64,000 bases of DNA from assembly GCF_026151205.1 (NCBI RefSeq), contig NC_087077.1, forward strand, positions 9,725,983 to 9,789,982. The letters run 5' to 3'. This stretch comes from Bolinopsis microptera (Eukaryota; Ctenophora; Tentaculata; Lobata; Bolinopsidae). How positions within the stretch are numbered: the first letter of the stretch is position 1; each line of letters begins with the position of its first letter. Of this stretch, positions 25,201 to 35,000 are shown piece by piece. The position numbers were made by a program, and so were the translations under genes. The notes under the pieces are model-generated. The model did not search any database. It was given only the letters and a program-made list of their open reading frames with translations, and was not told where the DNA came from.

Positions 25201-26035
25201 ATATTAGTGTTATAAATTCCACTATAGCTATGTTTGTTCTTCCATGTCAACAACTAAAATTTAGACATACACCTTAAACCTAGACAGCATACGAAAATAT
25301 ACAAACATAGCTATACTCAAAAACTTAAACGGTTTATATTCATTTATAAACACGTTTGAGGATTGTATCTGAACTGGAAAGTGCGTTTCACTAATCACAG
25401 AAAATATTTCACTTTCTCAGTTTAGAGTAAAAAATCTTAATTTAGCCGTTCCTTATTTTTTCATTTCAACACCTTAGAATTGGAAACCAAAAAGCTTGCC
25501 TTCTTTTAGTTCTTTTTTTAGTTCTTGGGAGCGTCTAACTTACTAATTGAACTAATTCTGTAGCCAGTCATGGACTTATAAACAAGATAGATCTAGTTCT
25601 ACGACACAATTTAATGTTTCAGTTTTACAAATTGTATCTGTTCCACGTTGCTATAAATGTGAATAAGTAGGGGATTTTGGATAAGGAATAAATTGGATAC
25701 CTTATACACAAAATTGGATACCTATTACACAAAAATAAGGTATCACAATTTTAAAACAAAATGAAATTTAAGACAGCCTACCTTAAATTTGTGTATAATG
25801 ATTAATAATCACCACCAACTAAAGGCGAAACTTTAATTAAGTTTTAACTTAATTTCGTGTAATGTGATAAATCTCTTACCACTAATCCGCCGGGACAGTC
25901 CTTATGATGAGCCCGTCCGGAGTAACACTGGTAGTACTTGGAACAGTCCTCTGGGTCCCTGAAGAGTCCGGCATCTGACGGACATGAATATCCGTAGATA
26001 AGGGCCGGCAGTAAGCCGAGGAGAAATAGCTTCAT
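16204..26035 (-). CDS. Secreted chitinase, CBM14 + GH19
   Basis: Eight in-phase exons (26035-25880, 24617-24470, 22567-22398, 21449-21351, 21133-21046, 17083-16932, 16628-16514, 16349-16204) give 357 residues. Residues 1-15 are a signal peptide ([15 protein letters not shown]). Residues 18-68 form a peritrophin-A/CBM14 chitin-binding domain with six cysteines, ending [12 protein letters not shown] Thr/Pro/Lys linker follows ([15 protein letters not shown]). The catalytic domain spans about 103-357: [81 protein letters not shown] and [12 protein letters not shown]. Glu169 in AQETTGG is the expected general acid; E190 or E191 (FPEE) fits the second acidic residue. GH19 enzymes cut chitin with inversion. 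Likely roles are digestion, defence or remodelling of a chitinous structure. GH19 is mostly a plant and bacterial family and is uncommon in animals. Intron 5 (17084-21045) hosts another gene. Confidence 0.95.
17610..20420 (+). CDS. Nested small gene in chitinase intron, unknown function
   Basis: Three exons (17610-17724, 17976-18080, 20278-20420) chain in phase with donors gtgagc and gtgagt and acceptors ttttgcag and ggcattag. The product is about 119 hydrophilic residues without signal peptide or membrane segment. It begins [20 protein letters not shown], has an acidic helical middle ([20 protein letters not shown]) and a basic His/Lys-rich end ([18 protein letters not shown]). The stop is TAA at 20418-20420. 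That stop overlaps a perfect donor (gtaagt at 20416); splicing it to the acceptor at 20470 would replace the last residues with APNIIW and a stop. The whole gene lies on the opposite strand inside intron 5 of the chitinase. No family recognised. Expression is unproven, but phase-consistent splice sites support it. Confidence 0.5.
18104..18417 (+). repeat. 19-bp minisatellite resembling 3' splice sites
   Basis: About 16 copies of agttatttcgactgttttc, some with 'tct' or 'gct' in place of 'tcg', start 23 bases after the donor of exon 2 of the nested gene. Every unit boundary reads ctgttttcag, a good acceptor, preceded by pyrimidine-rich sequence. Confidence 0.95.
22990..23210. repeat. Dispersed repeat, second copy near 57290-57600
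   Basis: 'cgtgatatgaccatataagg' near 23021 recurs near 57562. 'cacgtgacagtcgagtg' near 23193 matches 'cacgtgacaggcgagtg' near 57354. The order of the two blocks differs between sites, so the copies are rearranged or inverted. This copy lies in chitinase intron 2. Confidence 0.6.
25223..25315. repeat. Short inverted repeat in chitinase intron 1
   Basis: A 15-base arm, tatagctatgtttgt, returns inverted at 25301-25315 with about 63 bases between. The motif resembles the arms of the fold-back at 34719-34829 (acatagctatttttcatg), so both may belong to one family. Confidence 0.45.
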
Positions 26036-27334
26036 ATCTTATAACGAGAAGTTTTGTTATGATCTCACCATCATAAAGAGTTATTATAAAATTTGTGTCT
26101 AAATCGTTAATTTTACCAGTTTAAGTTGATCGTGTGATCATTATCATGCTGAATTCTAGTTGAACAATCAGAACTAATCACTAATTACACTAGACTTTCC
26201 ATCTGACAAAAGTTAATCAGGCCCAGAGGATTCAGGAGCAGTGCCAGTTCGCCAGTGTGATTGGAAGATTTGGACAAAATTGTAATTATAGGCGTTTATC
26301 TAGACAAAAGTAGGGTTAATTCCTTAAGCTGAGTATTTATTTAGCTTCTTGGTTTGTTTTGTTCACAGTAGTTTATCGATCCAACAGTGAGAGTGAAATG
26401 CTATTAAGTCTTTAAATGTTGTTCTTTAATGACAGTCATTACCGCCACACTTTTGCTATTCTTACGACTATTTTACCCATGTTTCAATACTCGTTTATTT
26501 CATTTTAAAAACCTTGAACGCATGTTGCTTGATGGAGTTTGATATTTTAATTCTTTGCGACAATTTTCTAAAAATTTAAATCTTAATTTAAGACCGCAAA
26601 AATCATGTAAATCACGATTGAAATCCGTATGACTTGCGTAACAAATAAAGCCAAATTGAACTGTGAAAAGTGCCTGGATTTTCAGTGGATTTAAACCATC
26701 TCCAACCTGCTAATTGAATCCCACCAACAAAAGATTCATGGCACCAGAATTTAATCTTAATTAGTTCAAAAAATTAAATCTCAAACTTTGTACCGTAAAT
26801 TTTGCTGAGCAGATGGCCTACAATCGCCTAGTGTTAGAATATTGGAGCCTTAATCTAGTTTAATCTAGTCAGTATTATAGTCTAGAATGAATCAATTTTA
26901 GTGGTGTGCCACGAAAAGGTTGGAGCATATGTCGCTTGTATTTTAAGTAAATTATCAAACATTATTGTAAATTGAAGTTAGATTTAATTTCAGTATGGAG
27001 ATTAACTTAATCAAAGCGGTTATTAGTCTAGACCAGATTTAACTAAAATTGTGTAACATTTAGACTTTAAAGCAATACGGCATTTTGAAGATTGTGCAAA
27101 CTGCAAACCTTCGCGAAGAATTAGGTGACACGTTTATTAATGGGGATATGATAACTGGACAGTCAGTCCAAACAAAACTTACCTAACCTGCCACGTTATA
27201 ACTAAAGAACTAACATTGCTAAACCTCACAAGTCACATTACAATTAACCTAGTCCAACCTCACACTTCACTGAACTTACCTCTCTAAATAAGCTTATATA
27301 TGTGAACTAACTCCCCACCTCCAGCCCTGAACAT
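26036..27334. other. Intergenic region, divergent promoters
   Basis: This lies between the chitinase start (-) and a + strand first exon. It is AT-rich; no exon or repeat could be supported. Confidence 0.4.
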
Positions 27335-27965
27335 GTGATAATGTCAGACCCCCAACCCTACATGTCAGAATTCCAACCCTACATCCTATCAGAACCCAAA
27401 TTCCCGGGCAACTGGAGACCTGCCACCAGAAGAGAATGTGCGACAACCACCCCAGCAAGAAGTACCCCCGTAAGAAGTATCCCCGAAAGATCGCGCTCCA
27501 ATGGAACTCCCGTTGGGAGCGGTAGAAGAACTACAGTTTGTAGAGCACAGCCAGTAGTGAAGCCGGAGAAGAGGACGTGGAAGGCTGTATCCCAAGCGGC
27601 GGTCATCCAGGCTAGAACGGAGAAGAAGTGTGGGTATTTCCTGGTTTTATTAATTACATTTTGTTTTGATTGTGTAAGATATGTGTCTAGAATACATAAT
27701 GATAAACAGATACATAATGATAAGCAAATCATGGCGACAAAATATAATAATGTTGAGCAAGGTTCATTAAGGCTGAGCAAATTGATTGCAGCCAGAAGAG
27801 AATCCGAAACAAGTACCCCAGCAAGGCCCCGCCCCAATGGGATCCCCGTTGGGAGTGTGAAGAGGACTACAGTGTGTGGAGCACAGCCAGCAGTGGGGCT
27901 GGAAAAGAAATCGTGGAAGGCTGTGACTCAGAAGATGGTCGTCGAGGCTAGAACGGAGAAAAAAT
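27335..27965 (+). CDS. Two tandemly duplicated basic exons, unknown gene (possible further TRP 5' exons)
   Basis: Exon 1 is 27335-27629 (ATG 27335 or 27344) with donor gtgggt, phase 1. Exon 2 is 27792-27965, acceptor gattgcag, entering and leaving in phase 1, donor gtgggt. The two encode related sequence: SNGTPVGSGRRTTVCRAQPV versus PNGIPVGSVKRTTVCGAQPA, then TWKAVSQAAVIQARTEKK versus SWKAVTQKMVVEARTEKK. The following introns are also similar, so a whole exon-intron unit was duplicated. The product is basic, Arg/Pro-rich and probably disordered. No domain recognised. Both exons leave in phase 1, as do all candidate first exons of the TRP gene downstream, so they could splice to its common exon at 37414; that is inference. 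They could equally be a separate gene whose later exons I did not find. Confidence 0.45.
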
Positions 27966-28114
27966 GTGGGTATTTCCTCGTTTTAGTGATTAAATGTTGT
28001 TAATATATAGTTTGTTTTGACTTTTTGATTGTGTAAGATATGTGTCTAGAATATGTCATAATGATTATGATACGTTCAAACAAATTCTGCTGAGCAAGGT
28101 TCATTTAAGGCGGA

Positions 28115-28348
28115 GCAAATTGATTGAAATTGATTGCAAATTGATTGCAAATTGATTGCAAATTGATTGCAAATTGATTGCAAATTGATTGCAAATTGAT
28201 TACAAATTGATTGCAAATTGATTGCAAATTGATTGCAAATTGATTGCAAATTGATTGCAAATTGATTGCAAATTGATTGCAAATTGATTGCAAATTGATT
28301 GCAAATTGATTGCAAATTGATTGCTAATTAATTGCAAATTGATTGCAA
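28115..28348 (+). repeat. 11-bp minisatellite grown from an intron 3' end
   Basis: About 20 copies of ttgattgcaaa. The stretch before it (gagcaaggttcatttaagg) matches the end of the preceding intron (gagcaaggttcattaagg), where gcaaattgattgcag is the acceptor of exon 2. The array therefore sits where a third copy of that acceptor would be. Confidence 0.9.
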
Positions 28349-29110
28349 TGATTTCTGTGGAAATCATTCCGCCATGAACTTTTACTCCGGCGCCCATTAC
28401 CAATATACTTACAGCGCGGCGTCCTGCCCTATTATCTCAATTCTAATAATCTCACATGTCCAAGATTGTATACCCAAGACTGAGCTCTAGTATTTCTTGT
28501 CCCACATTATTGTGTCCGTGATCCCCAGGGCCGAGTGCTTTAGTGACTTCGGGCTCACGACAACGGGTCTTGGCAACCATTGGTGTTGATCACGCGTGGG
28601 AGCTTAGCAGAGATTACAGTGGTAACTCTGCTAAGCTGGGTGATAGGAGAAGTTAATAACACGAGTTCCCTGGTGGTCTGTGTCCTAGGGCTAGGCCAGA
28701 GATAACTGGAACTAAAAGTAAAAGCCTGGGGCAAGATGTCCTGGGGCAAGACGTCCTGGGGCAAAACGTCCTGGGGATTCATGGTCTACAGTTACCCAAT
28801 TTTACAATCGATGAACCTATAATTGACAATTAATCCAGTATGGAGTTGATTTCTCTTCAGACGTTTTCTAGTTGGCTTGATGCCAAATTAGTTGCGAAGT
28901 TGTCGTACATCGGTACAATTAATCTTCGAACAAAATTTTAATAATTTTCAATGTTTAAAAGTTTAGGTGGATAAGTCGCTACGAATCTCACCAATGTTAG
29001 TTTTCGAAATTATACATCATATAATTATAAAATTATGCCAACAGTACCAAACATTGGCACCAAGTGGCATTTGGCAAGTAATACATCTAATTTTTTCTGT
29101 TACATTGTAA

Positions 29111-29147
29111 TAGAATAAATGGTTGTAACATACAACCATTTATTCTA
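29111..29147. repeat. Perfect 17-bp stem hairpin
   Basis: tagaataaatggttgta pairs perfectly with its inverted copy across a 3-base loop. It is not followed by a T run, so a terminator role is not suggested. Confidence 0.75.
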
Positions 29148-31863
29148 TACGGAAATATTACCCGCGGTAGAATACTACCCGACTTAGTACTTTTATATTT
29201 CTTCTTCTTCTTGTGTACAGATGAAACTTAAGAGTTTCGGCAAACCGAAATCTTCAAAGCTGATGCTGATCATCAGTTCCGAGTTAAGTGCTAATTACTA
29301 ATTACTAATGATCAACATCAGATGTGGTGACAGATTCTGCCGTGAAACGTTTTGTCTGAGCTCACTTCAGTTTCGTTCGTATTCAGTACAGCTTGCTTTA
29401 AAGGTTAGAGCACTCTGCATAACACAACAAAGTAGTGGTACGTCGTTACGTCATAGCTCCTTTTGGTTATTCTCGCTATCTGTTGTTTTCAGATGAAAAT
29501 TCTTCCAAACTTTGATTTGTTTCTTTGATATCTGAAAGTTTTGATCAGCGGTATTTAGAAAACGTCCGAACAGTGGTTTAACCAAATTTAAAACAAAAGA
29601 TGTTGCTGATTCGATAAACTTCAGAGATGGTTTATTGCTCCAGGCATCTTCGCTAACTTGGAAGATAAAAGTCCTGCCTCCGGATAGACAAATGGGATGA
29701 ACGTTCAATCATTTGTGAACAAATAATAACCAAACATGTGAACCATTGATCGAATAGATGGTGGTTTCTGAAAAGCTTTTTTATTTAACTATGAATGGAC
29801 GTGTGTTTATTATAACCTTTTGTGATTCGAGCTTGTTGACCTTTGCACCTACAATCATTTTCCGAGGCAGAATATAAGTAACTTGTGCCGGGACTTTTCG
29901 CAAACTCTTGGATTAACTTACCCAGTCATTTATAACGACCATATGTTTGGGAGCAAACATTAACTCTCAATGTGTTCGGCTACAATCTTCTGATAGGGTG
30001 TAGATATTGGTCGTGAATCAGTTTGTATTCTGTTAGTAGAATGGGCTTCCGGCTTGTTTAAATAATATCTTATTACCGATTCTAAATAGCTATCACAGAT
30101 TGTGCACTATTATAGCTTCAGTGAAACTCTCATAACGGTTTAAAATTTACTTCGAACATACTTAAATATTATCCAATATTTACCATTAAGTAATTAAGCA
30201 GTTAGTACCATATGTGGTGTCTGACTATCACTAATGCCCTTACATTGTTAGATTTTTTAAAATATAAAATTAGAGTCTAACTCTTTTTCCTAATTCAATA
30301 ATATACCTTATTTTGTGTGCGGTCACGCACACAAATTTCCGGTATATTTTCCAATTTTACTTCACAGCACATGACTTCACACCAAAAACAGTTTTACATT
30401 CGTTTATGTGTTCATGGAAAGTGTTGATTCAACATAAATTTATTTTAGATCACAAATTGACACATTTGACCATGTTTTCATATTGAGTGTAACTTTTATG
30501 AAATTTTCTACCGTTGCCTTCCTTTGCAATTGTAAAGTTGTAATACTCCTTATTATATATGACATTTTTTTTAATATTTTTATAGTTTTATATAGAGCAG
30601 CTTGCCACTTATATTAGGTCCAGGATCATTATAAAACATAACGCCGGACTTCTAGGCAATGTGCTTATGGTTGTGGGACACACTCAACTAGGAAAGGTTG
30701 AGAAACCTGAAAACTCCCTAAAGAGATATCAACAGAGTGTGAGCCACTGCCTGACTAACCTGTGATTAGAGTTTGCCCGACTCTATGATTGTGGCAGACA
30801 GTATCTTCTGAGTTGTTGAGATTCTGAGTATCCTTTGTCCGTGGTGCTGGCAAGGAGCTTGGATCAATAAAGAATCCATCATGGTAATCAATAATCATTG
30901 ATTGATCGTCAAATTATCTTTAATTATGAATCGGATATTGCCTTAGCTGTTACGAACATTATATTAATAGAAGGATTATATTCAGCACTACTTATACCGT
31001 CTTCCGATAATTGTCACGGAATTATATAATTCTGTAATTCATACAAAATTCATTCATTTTCAATTTTCGCATTAACGTGGTGGTCCGATTTGTACGTGCT
31101 AGGTTGGTGCCACTACTAATTCTACTAGCCAATTTCCCACCATTAGCGAGCCTCAAATTAAACAAATTCTTTCCTGTTTCTTCATGACTTATCAATTTTT
31201 CTGTCATTCTTGTCTGCAGTCTGACAGTTCACAGTGTCGAGCGTCTCAAGGTGAGCACTGCTTGGAGTAATTTCCTAGGATTTGTTTGAGCTTTTTCGGA
31301 CCATCATTTATTCGAGACATCCTCAATTGCTTTGTTAACGTGTGGATATCATTTTGTAGAGGTTCGGCGAAACGGCACAAAACTGTGAGCTTAGCTTTGT
31401 TTGTCATTGTCCATTGATTACACATTGTTTTTCATTTTATTAGCACATTTTTGCTGCAAAAATTGGTTACTTTTTGTCTATGAATAGCGAATTATTTGTT
31501 CACTATTGCAAGCTGCATTAAAAATTAATAAAGTTATATTCGTACTCTTATAATTGCATTTCATTATCTTTGCTGGCTGCATAATAATTCGGGACTGTGA
31601 TCATTAACAACTTAATTGCTGCACAGAAATGTTCATTATTTTCTGTTTATAAATTCACTAAACCACTTAATAACTGTTTTTGATCATTAGCTAACACAAT
31701 TATTCATTTTACCAACATTCCTAATGATATATACATAATTTATAACTCAATCATTAAGTTAACGATTAATAGCTTCTCTCCGATGGACTGCTAATAAGCC
31801 GCTGAGCTGTGATGTCCAAACATAAACCTTTAACTAAACCTACAGCTGGCACCATCACACATT

Positions 31864-32056
31864 ATGCAGCGGAAATATTCCGACTCCGCTACCCCGACCC
31901 CTCTCCGACCAAACCTCTTAAACCTCGACTTCTTAAACCTCGACTCTATTAACGAGACGAAAGTGAGCGCCGCCACGTCCGTACCCACCTCTCCTAACCA
32001 GAATGGGGGAGGTCTGGGAGTTCTCAATCTCAAGACACGCCGACAATCCACCTTCA
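31864..32056 (+). CDS. TRP-A candidate first exon 1
   Basis: 64 codons plus one base, starting MQRKYSDSATPTPLRPNLL and ending TRRQSTF, donor gtaagt, phase 1. It is rich in Leu/Asn repeats (LLNLDFLNLDS). The flank after the donor resembles that of exon 3 (33114-33213), so the two share ancestry. Confidence 0.7.
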
Positions 32057-35000
32057 GTAAGTTAGTGTGAAACTGCTGGGTGGTTATCCTTGTTTTTGTG
32101 AAGTTTTATGGTTCTTTTATGCCTGGTAACTGTTCACATAAAACTGTACACTACAGAGATAAAATGTTTGATATTTTTTGTCATGGTCTAATACCTTGTA
32201 AATAAACAGTCGTAAATTTATATTAATTAATTGGTTCTCTAATAAATGAAATTTGCAATGAAACACAGCCAATAAAGCAATAACAAATTAAATAATGCGC
32301 GCAATTAAGTTGGGGATATTAACACAACGTTAATTATTGGTACGGTGTCTCGTCCCACCGTAGCAGTACCACCGATCGACTCACCGTTTGCTAGACATTT
32401 CTGTCGCACTTATCTTCGTCGAAGTGCGCCCTCCGGAGTAATTTCAACCATCGCACAGTTCTGATTCCAAAGGTTTTGAAGATCTCCGGACATGAGCCGG
32501 AGCGACTCTTTGTTCAGTAAGTTCAAATGTTTTTGGGCTGTGATTATTGATGGGATAAACGGAAATTTCATTCCATATTTTAGCAAAATGCTAAGAATTA
32601 TAACAATTTGAACGATACTCGCTTGAGTTGCTTAATTATTGCTCCCACGTCGTTTAATGAACTAAAGACCAAACGGCGAACAACATTCCTGCTGGAATTA
32701 TGTCCTCGCTAGTCACGTACGTGGAAATATTTCCACTTTCATCTGCCCAGCAACAGTACCATTGTATCAGCTTCATCTTTCTAGCTATTCAAAAAGCGTT
32801 TTGTTCAGTACTATAACTCTGAAACCACCTTGAAGTCCTGCATCTCCCCACATGAAGTATGAAGCTAGATGTCAAGGAAACGTTTAGTTTTAAATCTACA
32901 AATAACTACAATATGAACCTATGTTGTTATTGTTGTACCAGGGGCTCCTGCAGTTCCACACGCTTTGGTGAGGACAATTTACTTATTTACTATTTGGTAG
33001 ACAGTTATTACTATTAGTGGTATAACTGTCTTCATATTTGAGCGTCTTTCATCTGCAGCTAGGTTTGGGACTGTTTTGGTCATATTAGTTATCAGTTTCG
33101 TAGATAAATAGAAATGCGCACCTTGCCAATACCCAGCTCCCTGAACCCTGATCAGAAAGATGAGCCACCAGTCAGACCAGCGGTACTCAAGACCGGAAGA
33201 CAGTCAAAGTTCCGTAAGTTCGATGTGCAACAACTGGATGGTTGCTATTATTGTTAATGTTTATTGTTTTGTATTTATTTTTCCTCGATAAAAACCAACA
33301 GCTGGTTAATTCGCACTATTATACGCAGAGGAGATACTCCCACAACCCCAACTACCGACCAAACGTCTCAAACCTCAACTTGATAGTGTATTGCAGGTGT
33401 TACACGTGATTTAGTGAGCCCCGTTCTTGTGTGAGCACTTTACCATTTGATACAGATTCCTGGGTTTTAACTGTTAGGATATGTACGAGATTGCTTTATT
33501 CCAACTATGTCAACATTTTAAAGTTCGCAATTTTTTTCACGATGAGGCCTGCAATATGTAACCTTAAAACACTCAACGCGCTGCCCTTTAGCAACAACCT
33601 TGTTTTCTGAATTAAAATTCAATACTTTTATAAACTACTTTTGGTTGATACCAAAGAAAGGGCTTCAATTAAGACAACCCCATGACGAGCTATATTGAAT
33701 GCTCCCAGCAGCATTTCCTTGTATAACTCTATTCTTTGTTAGTATTAGTACTAGTAATCGTAATCATTTAAGTTATTCCGACGTATTTGTTGACGTATTC
33801 CTATGTAACAACATAACACTTTGTAATTGACATGTTTCGACTTTCGTAGTTGTATGTTCTTCACCAAGCAATTTCCAATAGGTAATGAGTTAATTGATTC
33901 TGTTAAACTCGTTAACACGGTGTCCTTGCGTCTGTTTTTCTGCCAGCTTTCCATTTTTTATTATTAAGTTATTATATTTAAGTCACTCTAGACTTACAAT
34001 TTCCAGTCTAACGGTAGCAATATCTCACATCTGTTTCTCAGATAATCAGTTTTGTTTAGTTTTCTCCATTTTATCACCAGAACTTCAGCCTCTGTTTGAA
34101 CTTGGCCACCTGACCAGTGGTCTGATATAAAAGGGATGGCGGGGTCGTCACACGAGACGATAAGATGCATATTTCCCCTGGCACCCGGGTCACAGAACAG
34201 AAAAGAATCTGTACTTACGACTGGGAGTAGAACTCCTGGGTCACAAACCAGTAAATTATCATCACTATTCCCCCTGACACCGGCATCTGGCAAAAGTAAG
34301 TACAAGAAGCATGTCAGTATGTAATCAGTGGTTTTTTATGGCAATTAGGAACCGTTAACGGCCGTGCGTTATCGCGTTAAGTGTGCCTTCAGCCTTAAAC
34401 GTGCCTTAACCGTCCGTTATGTGTCCTTCAACAGATTACCGAATAGCACTTCTTATTGTAAAACAGCTGAGTTCAAACGGATACCGGGTCTCGATACTGT
34501 CTGAATTGGATCCAAGTATCTCCCACCGGCTCTCAAAGCTGTAGTAAATGGAAGGAAAGTAGACATAAAGTACGATTACCAGTAGTAGCCGTCTACTTAA
34601 ATAAGCATTTAATTATGTAGGCAGGTCTGTAGCGTTATGCTACTGCTAGCCTAACCACATGGATAATACATAGTGGCCCATAAGTCAGTGACCAGTACGT
34701 GCAAACGTTTGAGCTTATAACATAGCTATTTTTCATGTTGATCGAGACTCGTAACTTTGCAAATGGCATGGCATATACGTCTGTTAGTACTTATTCGAGG
34801 AAGTCTCAAACATGAAAAATAGCTATGTAACAAGCCAGAGCTCACTGAGCCACCCTGTACATTTAATATATTCATTATCTTTGTTCGAATAAGGGCCTTT
34901 AATTACACCATGCTATTATAATATTCTATTACTGTTATATTAGTTGATAACATGTAGGGACTACGGGTGGAAGATGAATAATTGAAATTCCAACAGCATC

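Larger units (their letters stand above)
28004..31863. other. Region without recognised genes
   Basis: Contents are the 11-bp repeat array, a short 15-bp repeat near 28728-28775 (ctggggcaagacgtc, about three copies), a hairpin at 29111-29147 and AT-rich sequence. A GC-richer block at 31205-31249 ending in a gtgagc donor could be a 5' UTR exon of the TRP gene. ORFs at 29308-29496 (+) and 29451-29708 (-) show no domain content. Confidence 0.4.

Noticed and set aside
27379..27837. 152-codon minus-strand ORF opposite the duplicated exons
   Set aside because: The + strand frame shows the conserved duplicated protein pattern and splice sites; the minus frame is its shadow.
28076..28403. Minus-strand ORFs with INLQSICNQFA repeats, and the array as a CRISPR-like repeat
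   Set aside because: Simple 11-bp tandem array without spacers; all frames are open only because the unit lacks stops.
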